Assembly (NCBI RefSeq): GCF_030161635.1
Contig: NZ_BSUO01000001.1
Location: 3,515,199 to 3,579,198 of the forward strand
Origin: Mobilicoccus caccae
Lineage (GTDB): Bacteria > Actinomycetota > Actinomycetes > Actinomycetales > Dermatophilaceae
Direction of reading: 5' to 3'
Length of the DNA stretch: 64,000 nucleotides
Made by a program: the position numbers and the translations under genes. Numbering within the stretch: the first letter of the stretch is position 1; every line of letters begins with the position of its first letter. A model generated the notes under the pieces. The model did no database searches and had not been told where the DNA came from. It was given only the letters and a program-made list of their open reading frames with translations. Of the stretch, positions 19,620 to 28,430 are shown piece after piece.

Positions 19620-19959
19620 GGGTCCAGCGTGGCACGAGTCGGCACACTCCCCTGCAGGGTTCCCCCTGCCACTTGACCGTCTCTTGACCTGTTCCTGACC
19701 GGATCCGATACGGGCGATCGACCGGAAGACCTCGCACCTGCCCCGACGCTGCCGAAGAGGACATCGACGGCGACTCCACCACCGCCGTCGCGGCACCCGG
19801 AGCGGTCACAGGCCCAGGTCCCACACGAAGGGGCGGCGCGTCACGACGCGCCGCCCCTTCGGCGCGTGTGGCATCGGCGCGTGTGTTGCATCCGACCGGG
19901 AACGTCGGCGCCCCCTCGACCGTCAGACTGGGCGAGGAGTGTCGACACAAGGAGCGCCC
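19620..19959. other. divergent intergenic region
   Basis: About 340 bp between the DDAH-like gene and the P450. No gene is supported; a short plus-strand stretch rich in Asp/Ala before the hairpin at 19827 has no family features. AAGGAG at 19949-19954 is the P450 ribosome site. Confidence 0.4.
19827..19860 (+). terminator. strong hairpin inside a divergent region
   Basis: A perfect 15-bp stem (GAAGGGGCGGCGCGT and complement) with a CACG loop. It has the form of a terminator, yet both flanking genes point away from it, so it may end a short unannotated transcript or act as a leader attenuator of the P450 gene. Confidence 0.5.
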
Positions 19960-21285
19960 ATGACCGCGTGCCCACACGGGCTTCGGAGAACGCAAGACCG
20001 TCCGCGAGGGAGAGGCCCTGACTCCGCCGGTGGAGGTGATCGACGGCGTCTGCCACGTGCGGTCCTATCCCCTGGTCAAGGAGATCCTGCGCGCCGGGAC
20101 GACCACGGTCCAGGCCGGTTTCAACGCCGACATGGCCACCGAGGGCCGAAAGACGATGAAGGACCCGATCCTCTTCATGGACGGCCCCGAACACCGCCGC
20201 CAGCGCAGCATGATCGCCCGGTACTTCGCGCCGGCCACCGTCGCCCGCCGCTACCGCGACCTCATGGAGGACCGCGCCGATCGGCTCGTCGCCGAAGTCA
20301 CCGCCGAGTTCGACGCGGGCCGCTCCGTCGACCTGGCCGACATCAGCCTGCGCTACTCCGTCGAGGTCGCCGCCCAGGTCATCGGCCTGACCAACTCCGA
20401 CCGGGCGGGCCTGTCGAGGCGACTGGAACGCCTCTTCTCGATCCCCGCCCAGCCGCCTCGGTCGACCGATCCCGACGCCGAGGAAGGCGCTGCCGACGGC
20501 GAGGATCACCGCCGAGACGGCGAGCTGCCACCCCCGCCCGTGTGGCCGCGACCATCAAGGGCGGCGCGGCGTCCTTGGCGGGGAGGTTCTCGGCCCTCGC
20601 GATGTCCGCGCGGGCCCTCGCGCCGCTGTCCTTGTTCTATGTGCGCGACGTCAGACCGGCGATCGTCGCCCGGCGCCGCGAGCGCGACGAGGACGTGATC
20701 TCCCACCTCATCGACCAGGACTACACCGACCCCGAGATCCTCATCGAGTGCGTGACCTACGGCGCGGCCGGCATGGTGACCACGCGCGAGTACATCTGCA
20801 TGGTCGCCTGGCACCTGCTGGAGGACGCCGAGCTGCGGCGGCGCTATCTCACCGCCGAGCAGACCGAGCGGCACGACATCCTCCACGAGATCCTGCGGCT
20901 CGAGCCGGTCGTCGGCCACCTCTATCGCCGTGCGACCTCGGACATCACGCTCCAGGACGGCGGCACGGTCCACCACATCCCCGCGGGCGCCGTCATGGAC
21001 CTCTCGGTGCGCGCCGCCAACGCCGATCCCGACGTGGTCGGCGAGGACCCGCTGTGCGTGCGTCCCGACCGGGCCATGTCCAAGGGGGTGCGCCCCGAGG
21101 CCATGTCGTTCGGCGACGGCAACCACCGCTGCCCCGGAAACTCCCTGGCCATCCACGAGACCGACATCCTCCTCACGCGCCTGCTCGCGCTCGAGCCCGT
21201 CCTGGAGAGTCCGCCCCGGCTCGGCTGGCTCGACCTCATCGCCGGGTACGAGCTGCGCGAGGTGCGCCTGCGGCGGGCGGCGTAG
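19960..21285 (+). pseudogene. cytochrome P450, two compensating frameshifts
   Basis: Haem monooxygenase of about 440 residues. The C-terminal half has the ExxR helix (EILRLEP, about 20899), the EHRR-type C-helix partner upstream (GPEHRRQRSMIARYF) and the haem loop FGDGNHRCPG, with the Cys ligand near 21131. The start ATG 19960 has AAGGAG 5 nt upstream and begins MTACPHG. The frame then changes at GGG 19978-19980 (one extra base) to read GFGERKTVREGEAL... up to about 20447, and changes back before about 20535 (one base lost) to continue VAATIKGG.... As sequenced, no single frame encodes the enzyme. Redox partners are not encoded nearby and the substrate cannot be inferred. Confidence 0.8.
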
Positions 21286-21381
21286 GGCTGGCGCGTGGTC
21301 TGCGGCACGAAACCGCTGCACGACACGGCGATTCGTGCCGACATGATGGGCGTGAGCGCTTCCTCGGTAGACCATGGACAC

Positions 21382-22275
21382 ATGAACACCACACCTGAGC
21401 AGTCGTCGCTGCCCGACGGAGTCACCTACGAGGGTGGCGATGCACCCCGCCTGGTGATCGACACGCCCGCGGCCCGCGGCGAGATCCACCTCGACGGTGC
21501 CCAGGTCACCCGGTGGGCGCCGGCCGGTGCCGACGAGGTGCTCTGGGTCAGCGCGCTGACCCGCAGCGGTGAGGGCATCGCGGTGCGCGGCGGCGTGCCG
21601 ATCTGCGCGCCGTGGTTCGCCACGGGCCGCGCCAAGAACCGCTCCCCGCAGCACGGGTTCCTGCGCCTGGTCCGCTGGTCGCTCACCGAGACCCGCCGCG
21701 TCGGGGACGACGTCACGGTCGTCCTCACCGCGCCCGACCTCGCCTCCCTCGAGGACGTCCCCGGCCTGGACCAGACGCCCTCGGATCTCACGGCCACGTA
21801 CGAGGTGACGATGGGGCGCACGCTGCGGATGTCCCTGACGATCACCTCACCCACGCAGAAGCTGGAGCTCGAGGAGGCCCTGCACACCTACCTGCGGGTC
21901 TCCGACGTCACGCAGGCGCGGGTCGAGGGCCTCGACGGTGCGCGGTACGCCGACAAGGCCCCCGGTGGTCGTGCGGTCAACGCCCAGCAGGGCGACGTGA
22001 CGTTCATGCGTGAGACCGACCGCGTCTACGCCTCCACCGAGACCGTCACCCTCGTCGACGGCGAGCGCCGGGTCGTCGTCGAGAAGTCCGGCTCGGCCAG
22101 CACGGTCGTGTGGAATCCCTGGGAGCGCAAGGCGGCCGAGATCTCGGACTTCGGCGACGACGAATGGCCGGGCATGGTGTGCATCGAGACGGCGAACGCC
22201 CTGGCCGGGCACATCAAGCTCGAACCCGGGCAGTCGCACACGATGACCGCGGAGATCTCGCTGCAGAACGCGTGA
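21382..22275 (+). CDS. D-hexose-6-phosphate mutarotase
   Basis: Aldose 1-epimerase superfamily, YeaD/glucose-6-phosphate 1-epimerase type, 297 residues. It interconverts alpha and beta anomers of hexose 6-phosphates. The phosphate-binding and catalytic region RGGVPICAPWFATGRAKNRSPQHGFLR contains the catalytic His, and ETANALAGHIKLEPG near the C-terminus carries the conserved Glu. Start chosen at ATG 21382; the frame extends upstream, but that part is not family-like. The ribosome site is weak. It is followed by the DMT transporter on the same strand. Confidence 0.9.
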   Translation: MNTTPEQSSLPDGVTYEGGDAPRLVIDTPAARGEIHLDGAQVTRWAPAGADEVLWVSALTRSGEGIAVRGGVPICAPWFATGRAKNRSPQHGFLRLVRWSLTETRRVGDDVTVVLTAPDLASLEDVPGLDQTPSDLTATYEVTMGRTLRMSLTITSPTQKLELEEALHTYLRVSDVTQARVEGLDGARYADKAPGGRAVNAQQGDVTFMRETDRVYASTETVTLVDGERRVVVEKSGSASTVVWNPWERKAAEISDFGDDEWPGMVCIETANALAGHIKLEPGQSHTMTAEISLQNA

Positions 22276-22390
22276 CACGCGGGTCCGATGCGTCTCCTTT
22301 CCGACTCGGCCGGTTGGGTTCGTCGCGGGGGTCGGGAGTAGGTTGAGCCCGGACCGGCGGCCCGTCCGCCCGAACGACCGAGGAGACACC

Positions 22391-22423
22391 GTGCGCACCT
22401 TCGACGCCCTGGCGCGCACGTGA
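22391..22423 (+). CDS. 10-codon leader ORF overlapping the DMT transporter start
   Basis: GTG at 22391 follows AGGAG (22381-22385) at ideal spacing, encodes MRTFDALART and stops with TGA whose first bases overlap the transporter GTG at 22420 (GTGA). The transporter start itself has no ribosome site. Either this is a leader peptide that couples translation, or the two are one ORF split by a missing base. Confidence 0.4.
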   Translation: MRTFDALART

Positions 22424-23721
22424 CTCTCAGCATCATCGCGCTCGTCCTCGGCGTGCTCGCCTACGGTGGCGCCGGGGCCCGCCTGTCCGACGGGGCCCGC
22501 GGAGACGTCCACCCCCTCAAGTCCGGCGCGTGGTGGACCGGAACCGCCCTGCAGGGAGCCGGGTTCTTCTTCACCCTCCTGGCCCGCGGGCATCTGCCGC
22601 TGCTCATCGTGCAGGCGGCGGTCGTCGGGGGTCTGGCGATCACCGCGCTCATCCAGCACCTCGCCGGCACCCGCGCGCTCAAGGGCCGCGACGTCGGTGC
22701 CATCGGCGTCGTCGTCACGGGGATCGCGCTGTTGGCCGCGACGACCGTGCCCGGGCCGGCCGTCCCCATCGAGCCGCTGCACCTGCTCGTCCTCGGTGCC
22801 GGAGTCGCCTTGTGCCTCGGCACGATTCCGTTCAGGCTCCACCCCGGTGTCAGCGGCGTGCTGGCCGGTCTGGGGTTCGCGATCAGCGCCATCACGGCCC
22901 GCCTGCTCGTCGCGGAGATCGATCCCGACATCTGGCGGTTCTGGGAGTGGCCGTGGACCCTGTGGGTCGCGGGCTTCCTGCTGGTCGGCGGTCTCGTGTT
23001 GGCGCAGGTGCACCTGACCCGCGGCCTCGCCGTGTCGCACGCCGTGGGCGTGCTCGGGGCCAACTACGTCACGAGCACGATCGTGCCGGCGGCCGTCGGA
23101 CTCGTTCTGCTCAATGAGTACCCCCGCCAGGGGATGGCGTGGGCCGTCGGCGTCGGACTGCTCTTCTCCCTGGTGGGCGCCCTCTCCCTCCTGCGCCCTG
23201 ACCAGGCCGACCCCACAGCCCAAGGCGTCCTCCCCCACCGACCGACGCCTGAGGACCCGGCGCACCGTTCGAGCGGGTCGGCGCAGGGTTCGAGGTGCTC
23301 AGCGCCCGATGCCGGCCGTCATCGGGTTCTGGGGCCCTGCGGCGGTGGCGCCGCTTCCGGAGGCGAAGCATCCCGAGACCGCGCCGAGACGGCGCAGGCC
23401 CGCGAGGTCACCGGCTCCCCAGCGTGCCTCCTTGTAGGTGGTCTCCGGGTACATGATCTGCGCGCGGTCGCCGGTCTTCGGGTGGTCCAGGCCGAGGGTG
23501 TGCCCGACCTCGTGCATGAGCACCTGCCCCCAGGTGCCCAGTTCGCCGGAGGCGCGGCCGCGCCCGAACCCGCCCGGCAGGTTCTTGGTCGTGTTGATGA
23601 CGACGTACCCCTGCACGGCCCGGTGCCACGAACGGCCGCCGACCTTCTGCGCCTTCAGGTCGTAGAAGACGCCGGCGACGCCCAGGGCGTTCGTGCGCTT
23701 CTCGAGGAACTTGGTGCGTGA
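22420..23721 (+). CDS. DMT superfamily (EamA-like) transporter, 3' end doubtful
   Basis: Polytopic membrane protein with about ten hydrophobic helices between residues 1 and 265, of the kind that exports metabolites in the drug/metabolite transporter superfamily. The transporter part ends near 23200-23250 (LLFSLVGALSLLRP). As sequenced the frame continues 470 bases further as a low-hydrophobicity, Arg/Gly-rich tail that lies antisense to the end of the matrixin gene. Stop codons in the neighbouring frame at 23199 and 23250 suggest a missing base removed the true stop, so the real protein is probably about 265-280 residues. The GTG start lacks its own ribosome site and overlaps a 10-codon leader ORF. 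Substrate unknown. Confidence 0.7.
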   Translation: MTLSIIALVLGVLAYGGAGARLSDGARGDVHPLKSGAWWTGTALQGAGFFFTLLARGHLPLLIVQAAVVGGLAITALIQHLAGTRALKGRDVGAIGVVVTGIALLAATTVPGPAVPIEPLHLLVLGAGVALCLGTIPFRLHPGVSGVLAGLGFAISAITARLLVAEIDPDIWRFWEWPWTLWVAGFLLVGGLVLAQVHLTRGLAVSHAVGVLGANYVTSTIVPAAVGLVLLNEYPRQGMAWAVGVGLLFSLVGALSLLRPDQADPTAQGVLPHRPTPEDPAHRSSGSAQGSRCSAPDAGRHRVLGPCGGGAASGGEASRDRAETAQAREVTGSPACLLVGGLRVHDLRAVAGLRVVQAEGVPDLVHEHLPPGAQFAGGAAAPEPARQVLGRVDDDVPLHGPVPRTAADLLRLQVVEDAGDAQGVRALLEELGA

Positions 23722-24363
23722 GGGCGTGGTGTAGGCGATGACCAGGTGCGTGCCGTCCGGGTACTCGTCGGGCACCGATGTCGACCGCGCGCCGGGGACG
23801 ACCTTGGTGGTCCCGAGGTAGCGGTAGTTCACGCCGCTGGCCGTCGAGGCCTGCGCGACCGCGGCGCGGACGTCGTCGAGCGCGCCCTGCGGCGCCCCCG
23901 CCAGGTTGACGCGGTACCCCACGACCGTGCAGGGATCCCACCGCACGGGCGGGGTCGTGAGGAAGGCGTGGGACTTCGTGTCGCCCTCGCCCACACCGAC
24001 GGTGAAGGTGGCGGAGGAACCGGCGGCGTGCGTGCCGGTCGCCGGGGCGAGGAGGCGGTAGGTGCCGACTCCGGGGCTGTCGGTGGGCAGGTTCACTGCG
24101 AACGTGCCGGTGGAATCCACGTCCGCGACGCGGCGCCACGAGCGCCCCACCAGCTGCTGCAACTGCACGTCGCGGGCCGCGGTGGCCGTCACACTGCCGC
24201 GCACGACGACCCGGTCGCCCACGCGGGCCACGGCCGCACTGGGCGCGCCCGTGAGTGACGTCGCGGCAGGCCCCGGGTCCGCATGGACCACCGTGGGCAC
24301 GCTCAGACCTGACAACCCGACGATCGCGGCGAGAACGACCCGCCGACCCCCTGCACCCAACAC
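23299..24363 (-). CDS. secreted matrixin-like zinc metalloprotease
   Basis: 354 residues. The N-terminus (LGAGGRRVVLAAIVGLSG... ending VVHADP) is a signal peptide. A beta-rich Ig-like module follows (about residues 40-115: VGDRVVVRGSVTATAA, GTYRLLAPATG). The C-terminal protease domain begins at WDPCTVVGYRVN and carries the extended zinc motif HEVGHTLGLDH followed by the MYPE Met-turn, the metzincin signature. It should act outside the cell as a peptidase. GTG start. Single-gene unit; the 3' end overlaps the doubtful tail of the transporter frame. Confidence 0.88.
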   Translation of the reverse strand: MLGAGGRRVVLAAIVGLSGLSVPTVVHADPGPAATSLTGAPSAAVARVGDRVVVRGSVTATAARDVQLQQLVGRSWRRVADVDSTGTFAVNLPTDSPGVGTYRLLAPATGTHAAGSSATFTVGVGEGDTKSHAFLTTPPVRWDPCTVVGYRVNLAGAPQGALDDVRAAVAQASTASGVNYRYLGTTKVVPGARSTSVPDEYPDGTHLVIAYTTPSRTKFLEKRTNALGVAGVFYDLKAQKVGGRSWHRAVQGYVVINTTKNLPGGFGRGRASGELGTWGQVLMHEVGHTLGLDHPKTGDRAQIMYPETTYKEARWGAGDLAGLRRLGAVSGCFASGSGATAAGPQNPMTAGIGR

Positions 24364-24543
24364 CTGCGCCTCTTCACCTGCTCCGCGCCGCGCATCGACG
24401 CGGTCGCGAGAGCCCTGATCGCAGAGACGATCAGCAGGAGTTCACGAGTGCGTGTGCGAGGACGTCCGACTTCCCCCGAGGCCGGGATCCGGCCGCAGCC
24501 GGATACACCTCAAGAATCTCACGATCGGGCAGGACATGCCAGG

Positions 24544-25323
24544 TCAGAAGTCGACCGTTCGGCGATCTGTTCCCCCGGCAGGATCGACCGCGGACGGCTG
24601 CGCGACGGCCCGCCGCACGGGAACGATGCCGGCCGCCAGCAGCAGGGCCTGGGCCATCACCGGGCCGAGATGGACGAAGCCCGCCTCCTTGAGGTCGGCG
24701 GCCAGGCGCGCGGATCTCTCACCGGCGCGGGGGATCTCGCTGACATCGACCGCAGGCGCCACAAGCTCCCCCGCACTACGCCCCCACACCAGGTCCACGA
24801 GGCCGCCGTGATCACGCAGAGCCATGACGGCCCGCGCGTCGGTGACCACCGCCTCGATCTTGCGCCGGTTGCGGATCATGGATGCATCCGCCACGAGTCG
24901 GTCGACATCGGCGTCGGTGAACGCGGCCACGATCGAGGCGTCGTACGCGGCGAACGCCTCCCTGAGCGCGTCGCGCCTGCCGAGCACGGACGACCAGGTC
25001 AGACCCCCCGCGAACACGAGCAGGGCGATGAGTTCGAACAACCCCGCCTCGCTCTCGACGGGTCGTCCCCACTCCGTGTCGTAGTACCGGCGCACCGCCT
25101 CGCCACGATCGGCCCAGGCCGGGCGGAGGACCCCGTCCGAGGAGAGGACGGTCGGCGCGAGATCGGGGCCGGCCTCGGTCTCTGCGGGGTCGGTCTCTGC
25201 GAGGTCCGTGTCGGTGGGATCGGTCTCGGCGAAGTCAGTGTCGGTGGAGTCGGTGGAGTCGGTGGGATCGGTCTCGGCGCGGTCGAGTGCGGGGTCGACG
25301 GCGGGGTCGGGGGCGAGCATCAC
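24544..25323 (-). CDS. TagI-like DNA-3-methyladenine glycosylase with acidic repeat N-terminus
   Basis: 259 residues. The core (RYYDTEWGRPVESEAGLFELIALLVFAGGLTWSSVLGRRDALREAF) matches the helical fold and substrate pocket of DNA-3-methyladenine glycosylase I, a base-excision repair enzyme for alkylated adenine. It is divergent: the Cys/His zinc ligands of E. coli Tag at the N- and C-termini are not visible, the end reading GPVMAQALLLAAGIVPVRR. The first ~50 residues are an acidic Thr/Asp/Ser/Glu repeat encoded by tandem DNA repeats. Zinc-independent members exist, so activity is possible. Single gene; a 7-bp dyad lies just upstream at 25336-25352. Confidence 0.75.
   Translation of the reverse strand: MMLAPDPAVDPALDRAETDPTDSTDSTDTDFAETDPTDTDLAETDPAETEAGPDLAPTVLSSDGVLRPAWADRGEAVRRYYDTEWGRPVESEAGLFELIALLVFAGGLTWSSVLGRRDALREAFAAYDASIVAAFTDADVDRLVADASMIRNRRKIEAVVTDARAVMALRDHGGLVDLVWGRSAGELVAPAVDVSEIPRAGERSARLAADLKEAGFVHLGPVMAQALLLAAGIVPVRRAVAQPSAVDPAGGTDRRTVDF
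25173..25290 (-). repeat. imperfect tandem repeats encoding an acidic Thr/Asp-rich segment
   Basis: Short units such as GTCGGTGGAGTCGGTGG and GGGATCGGTCTCGGCG recur in the 5' part of the glycosylase gene and encode repeats like TDPTDSTDSTD and AETDPTDTDL. Likely a polymorphic, disordered region. Confidence 0.6.
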
Positions 25324-25451
25324 GGGCTCCTTCGTCGTGGTGGCCCACCACGGACCACCGGTCCCGCCACCCTGACGACCCGAACCTCCCGACGGCCTCC
25401 CCGGTCACCCGACAGTGGACGACGCGGTCGCCCGCCGGGCGCTGTGGATCG

Positions 25452-26107
25452 TCAGGACCGCGCGGCCAGCCGCGGCAGCGGCGCGAGAGGCCGATCCGTC
25501 GGCACGACGACGCCGTCCTCGATCAGCTCGGCGTCGAGCTCACCCGGCGCCACGACGACGCGGTGGGCGTCGCGTCCGCTCCAGATGTCGACCGCCAGCA
25601 CCCGCAGGTCCTCCGGTCGCACCCGCGCGCGCAGGAGCCTGACGGGCTCCTCGAGCAGGAGGGAGAGGAAGTCCCGCGACGCCTGTGCCCGCGCCCGATC
25701 CGCGCGCCACATGAGGTCACCGGCGCTCCACAGCTCGAGCACGTCACCTCCGAAGGCACCGCCCTCGGCGTACGGCCGCGCAGGGCCCAGCAACCGCGCC
25801 CAGTCCTCCAGGCTGCGCTGGTAGCGCACCGCATCCCCGAGGAAGAAGCAGGTGGCGGGCACGTCCGCGAGCTCCCCACTCAGGTCGAGGGTGCCGTCCT
25901 CGACCAGCTCGAACAGCAACCGGACCCGCGGCTCGTGGTGGTCGCCCACCCCGGTGAGGTAGTCGTGCAGCCGGTGCACCGGCGCATCGCCGCCGCCACG
26001 CAGGACGTCGCGGACCTCCTGCTCGAAGGCGTCCTCGAGTGCCTCCCTGATGCGTTCGGCCATCGCCGCCCCCGGCGGTGGCGTTCCTGCTCCTCGGCGT
26101 CGGTCAT
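25452..26107 (-). pseudogene. uncharacterised protein, frameshifted near its start
   Basis: Not recognised. The 203-residue in-frame part from ATG 26063 (MAERIREALEDAFEQEVRDV) is mostly helical, acidic and soluble, with a LHDYLTGVGDHHEPRVRLLFELVEDG segment and a C-terminal beta-rich part. A better start is ATG 26107 (MTDAEEQERHRRG): it has GGGAGG at proper spacing, but is in another frame. One base missing in the C-run at 26069-26073 (plus strand) explains the split, giving about 218 residues. Divergent from the dihydroxyacetone kinase gene. No function is proposed. Confidence 0.55.
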
Positions 26108-26203
26108 CGTGCCTCCCCCAGCTGTCGATGTCGCAGGAGTCTAGGACGTACGTCCAGGACACGTGACCGATCCGGTCGCCGGACGCATACAACGCATCGG
26201 GAC

Positions 26204-26209
26204 TACGGT
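26204..26209 (+). promoter_or_regulatory. -10 box (TACGGT) of dihydroxyacetone kinase gene, leaderless
   Basis: TACGGT, 6 nt, ATG at 26216. No ribosome site precedes the ATG, so a leaderless mRNA is likely. Confidence 0.4.
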
Positions 26210-26215
26210 CGAGAC

Positions 26216-27895
26216 ATGTCGGATCGCCCCGCACTGCTCAACGACCGCTCAGACTTCCTGCCCGAGGCCATCGGTGGCCTGGTGGCAGCGCATCCCGATG
26301 CCGCCTGGCATGCCGATCCCGGTTTCGTCGGCCGCGCGGACGCGCCACGCGACGCCGAGACGCCGCGGGTCGGCCTGGTCTCCGGTGGCGGGTCGGGGCA
26401 CGAACCGCTGCACATCGGATTCATCGGCGCCGGGATGCTCACCGCCGCCTGCCCGGGGTTGCTGTTCACCTCACCCAACGCCCTGCAGGTCGTGGGCGCG
26501 ACGCGGTGGGCCGATGCCGGGCGCGGTGTCCTGCACATCGTCAAGAACTACACCGGCGACGTGATGAACTTCCAGGTCGCGCGCGATGCCGTCGCCGTCG
26601 ACGGGGTCGAGACCGACGTGGTCGTGGTGGCCGACGACGTCGCCACGGAGTCCGACGAAGGCCCCGGCCGTCGAGGCACGGCCGCGACGATCGTCGTGGA
26701 GAAGGTGTGCGGGGCGGCCGCGGAACGCGGCGACGATCTCGCCCGGGTGACCGAGCTCGGACGCGCCGCCGCCGAGGCGTCCCGGTCGATGGCCGTCGCG
26801 GTCGCCCCCGGCCGCCTGCCGACGGCGGACCGACCCACGTTCGACCTCGAGAACGGCTCCTTCGAACTCGGCGCCGGCATCCACGGCGAGCCGGGTGTCG
26901 GCCGCATCGACGCGACGAGCGCCGGCGAGCTCGTCGACACGCTCCTGACCAGGATCGCCGCGTCGTTGGAGCTGTCGGCGGGTGACCGGATCGTGCTCGT
27001 CGTCAACGGCCTGGGCGCGACGCACGGTCTGGAGCTCGCGCTGGTGTACGGCGAGGCGCTGCGCCGGCTGTCCGAGCGGGAGGTGGTCGTCGAACGCGGG
27101 CTCGTGGGCAGCTTCGTCACCGCCGTCGACACCGCCGGGTTCTCGATCACCCTCACCCGCGTCGACGACGAGATGCTCGACCTGCTCGACGCCCCGACGG
27201 CCGCACCCGCCTGGCCGAACGCGATCGCGCATCGCCCCACGTACGAGGACGCGCGCCCCGAGGTCGACGACTCCCTGCCCGACGGCGAGGAGTGTGGCTG
27301 GCTGAGCGCCTTCGTCGAGCGCGTGCAGGGCGGGATCGACGCCCTCACCGACCTGGATCGCCGAGCCGGGGACGCCGACTTCGGCACCAACATGGAGGCG
27401 GCGCTCGGCGACATCGACCTGCCGGTGCGCGGCGATGACGCCGGCGTCCTCCAGGCTCTCGCCGATCGCCTGCTCGTGCGTTCCGGGGGCACCTCCGGCG
27501 CGGTGTTCGGCACCCTGTTCCGAGAGCTCGCCACTGCCCGACGTGCCGAGGAGAACGCGGCGATCGCGCTGGCCACGGGCCTGGAGCGGGCGGCCTCCGC
27601 CATCACCGATCTCGGCGGGGCGCAGGTGGGCGACCGCACGATGATCGACGCTCTCGTGCCCGCGGCACAGGAGGCGCGTGCCTGCGCCGACGCCGGCGAG
27701 GACGACCTGGCCGCGTGCCTGGAGCGGGTCCACGTGGCGGCACGGGAGGGGGCCCGCTCCACCCGCGAGATGACGGCCGCGAAGGGCCGCGCCTCCTACA
27801 ACGCCGACTCGGCGCGGGGCGTGGTCGACCCGGGCGCGATCGTCGTCAGCTGGCTCTTCGGCGGCGACGGCGACGTGTCGGCGTTCGAGGCGTAG
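26216..27895 (+). CDS. dihydroxyacetone kinase family protein (DhaK-DhaL fusion)
   Basis: 559 residues. ATP-dependent kinase that phosphorylates dihydroxyacetone (glycerone) for entry into glycolysis. The DhaK part (about 1-330) has GGGSGHEPLH and the GIHGEPG motif whose His (about residue 222) forms the hemiaminal with substrate. The DhaL part (about 360-559) has DLDRRAGDADFGTNM, with the acidic ATP/Mg-binding residues, and RSGGTSGAVFG. The fused form is of the ATP-dependent rather than PTS-dependent type. The start at 26216 follows a -10 box. It is alone on its strand; YchJ converges on it. Confidence 0.92.
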   Translation: MSDRPALLNDRSDFLPEAIGGLVAAHPDAAWHADPGFVGRADAPRDAETPRVGLVSGGGSGHEPLHIGFIGAGMLTAACPGLLFTSPNALQVVGATRWADAGRGVLHIVKNYTGDVMNFQVARDAVAVDGVETDVVVVADDVATESDEGPGRRGTAATIVVEKVCGAAAERGDDLARVTELGRAAAEASRSMAVAVAPGRLPTADRPTFDLENGSFELGAGIHGEPGVGRIDATSAGELVDTLLTRIAASLELSAGDRIVLVVNGLGATHGLELALVYGEALRRLSEREVVVERGLVGSFVTAVDTAGFSITLTRVDDEMLDLLDAPTAAPAWPNAIAHRPTYEDARPEVDDSLPDGEECGWLSAFVERVQGGIDALTDLDRRAGDADFGTNMEAALGDIDLPVRGDDAGVLQALADRLLVRSGGTSGAVFGTLFRELATARRAEENAAIALATGLERAASAITDLGGAQVGDRTMIDALVPAAQEARACADAGEDDLAACLERVHVAAREGARSTREMTAAKGRASYNADSARGVVDPGAIVVSWLFGGDGDVSAFEA

Positions 27896-27907
27896 CCGAC
27901 CCGGCGT

Positions 27908-28351
27908 TCAGTCCACGTCGCCGTCGACGTACACCCAGTGTCCGGCGCGGCGGGTGAAGCGGCTGGTCTCGGTCATCGTGTGACGCTCGCCGGCGGCGTT
28001 GCGGGAGGTCGCCCGGTAGACGACCGTGCCCTCCTCGTCGCCGGGGCCGCCGGCCGAGCTCGAGAGCACCTCGAGCCGCACCCACCGGTGCCGCGGGTCC
28101 AACGACAACGAGTCGGGTCGGGTGCGCGGGTGCCACGTGCGCAGCAGGTACGCCTCGTCACCGACGGCGAACGCCGAGTAGCGAGAACGCATCAGCGCCT
28201 CGGCGGTCGGTGCCGCCTCACCACCGTGAAAGCGTCCGCAGCAGGCGGCGTAGGTCGCTCCCGAGCCGCACGGGCACGCGCCCTCCGGGCTCGCCGCCCC
28301 GCCGACGATCCCGAACGCCGCGCCACCCGCCGCCCCGCCGAACGCACTCAC
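27908..28351 (-). CDS. YchJ family protein (UPF0225) with SEC-C motif
   Basis: 147 residues. The N-terminal SEC-C zinc-binding motif reads CPCGSGATYAACCG. A compact NTF2-like domain follows, with family motifs ALMRSRYSAFAVGDEAYLLRTWHP and RHTMTETSRFTRRAGHWVYVDG. Its function is not established. GTG start at 28351 lies in three 8-bp direct repeats, each offering a GTG in a different frame, so the exact start is uncertain by a few codons. No Shine-Dalgarno site is clear. Confidence 0.88.
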   Translation of the reverse strand: MSAFGGAAGGAAFGIVGGAASPEGACPCGSGATYAACCGRFHGGEAAPTAEALMRSRYSAFAVGDEAYLLRTWHPRTRPDSLSLDPRHRWVRLEVLSSSAGGPGDEEGTVVYRATSRNAAGERHTMTETSRFTRRAGHWVYVDGDVD

Positions 28352-28367
28352 GCGCTCACGCGCTCAC
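28344..28367. repeat. three 8-bp direct repeats at the ychJ-like start
   Basis: GCACTCAC, GCGCTCAC, GCGCTCAC in tandem across the initiation region of the YchJ gene. Slippage here would move the start codon between frames. Confidence 0.6.
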
Positions 28368-28430
28368 CGCAACCGGCCACACGTCAGACTCCACCGGCCA
28401 CCACGTCCGCCGGTGTGTGGTCGGCACCGC

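Noticed and set aside
25880-26107. Separate 75-codon minus-strand gene starting MTDAEEQ
   Set aside because: Its good ribosome site and first 13 residues belong to the 25452-26107 gene; beyond the C-run its frame is Ser/Arg/Thr-rich shadow sequence.
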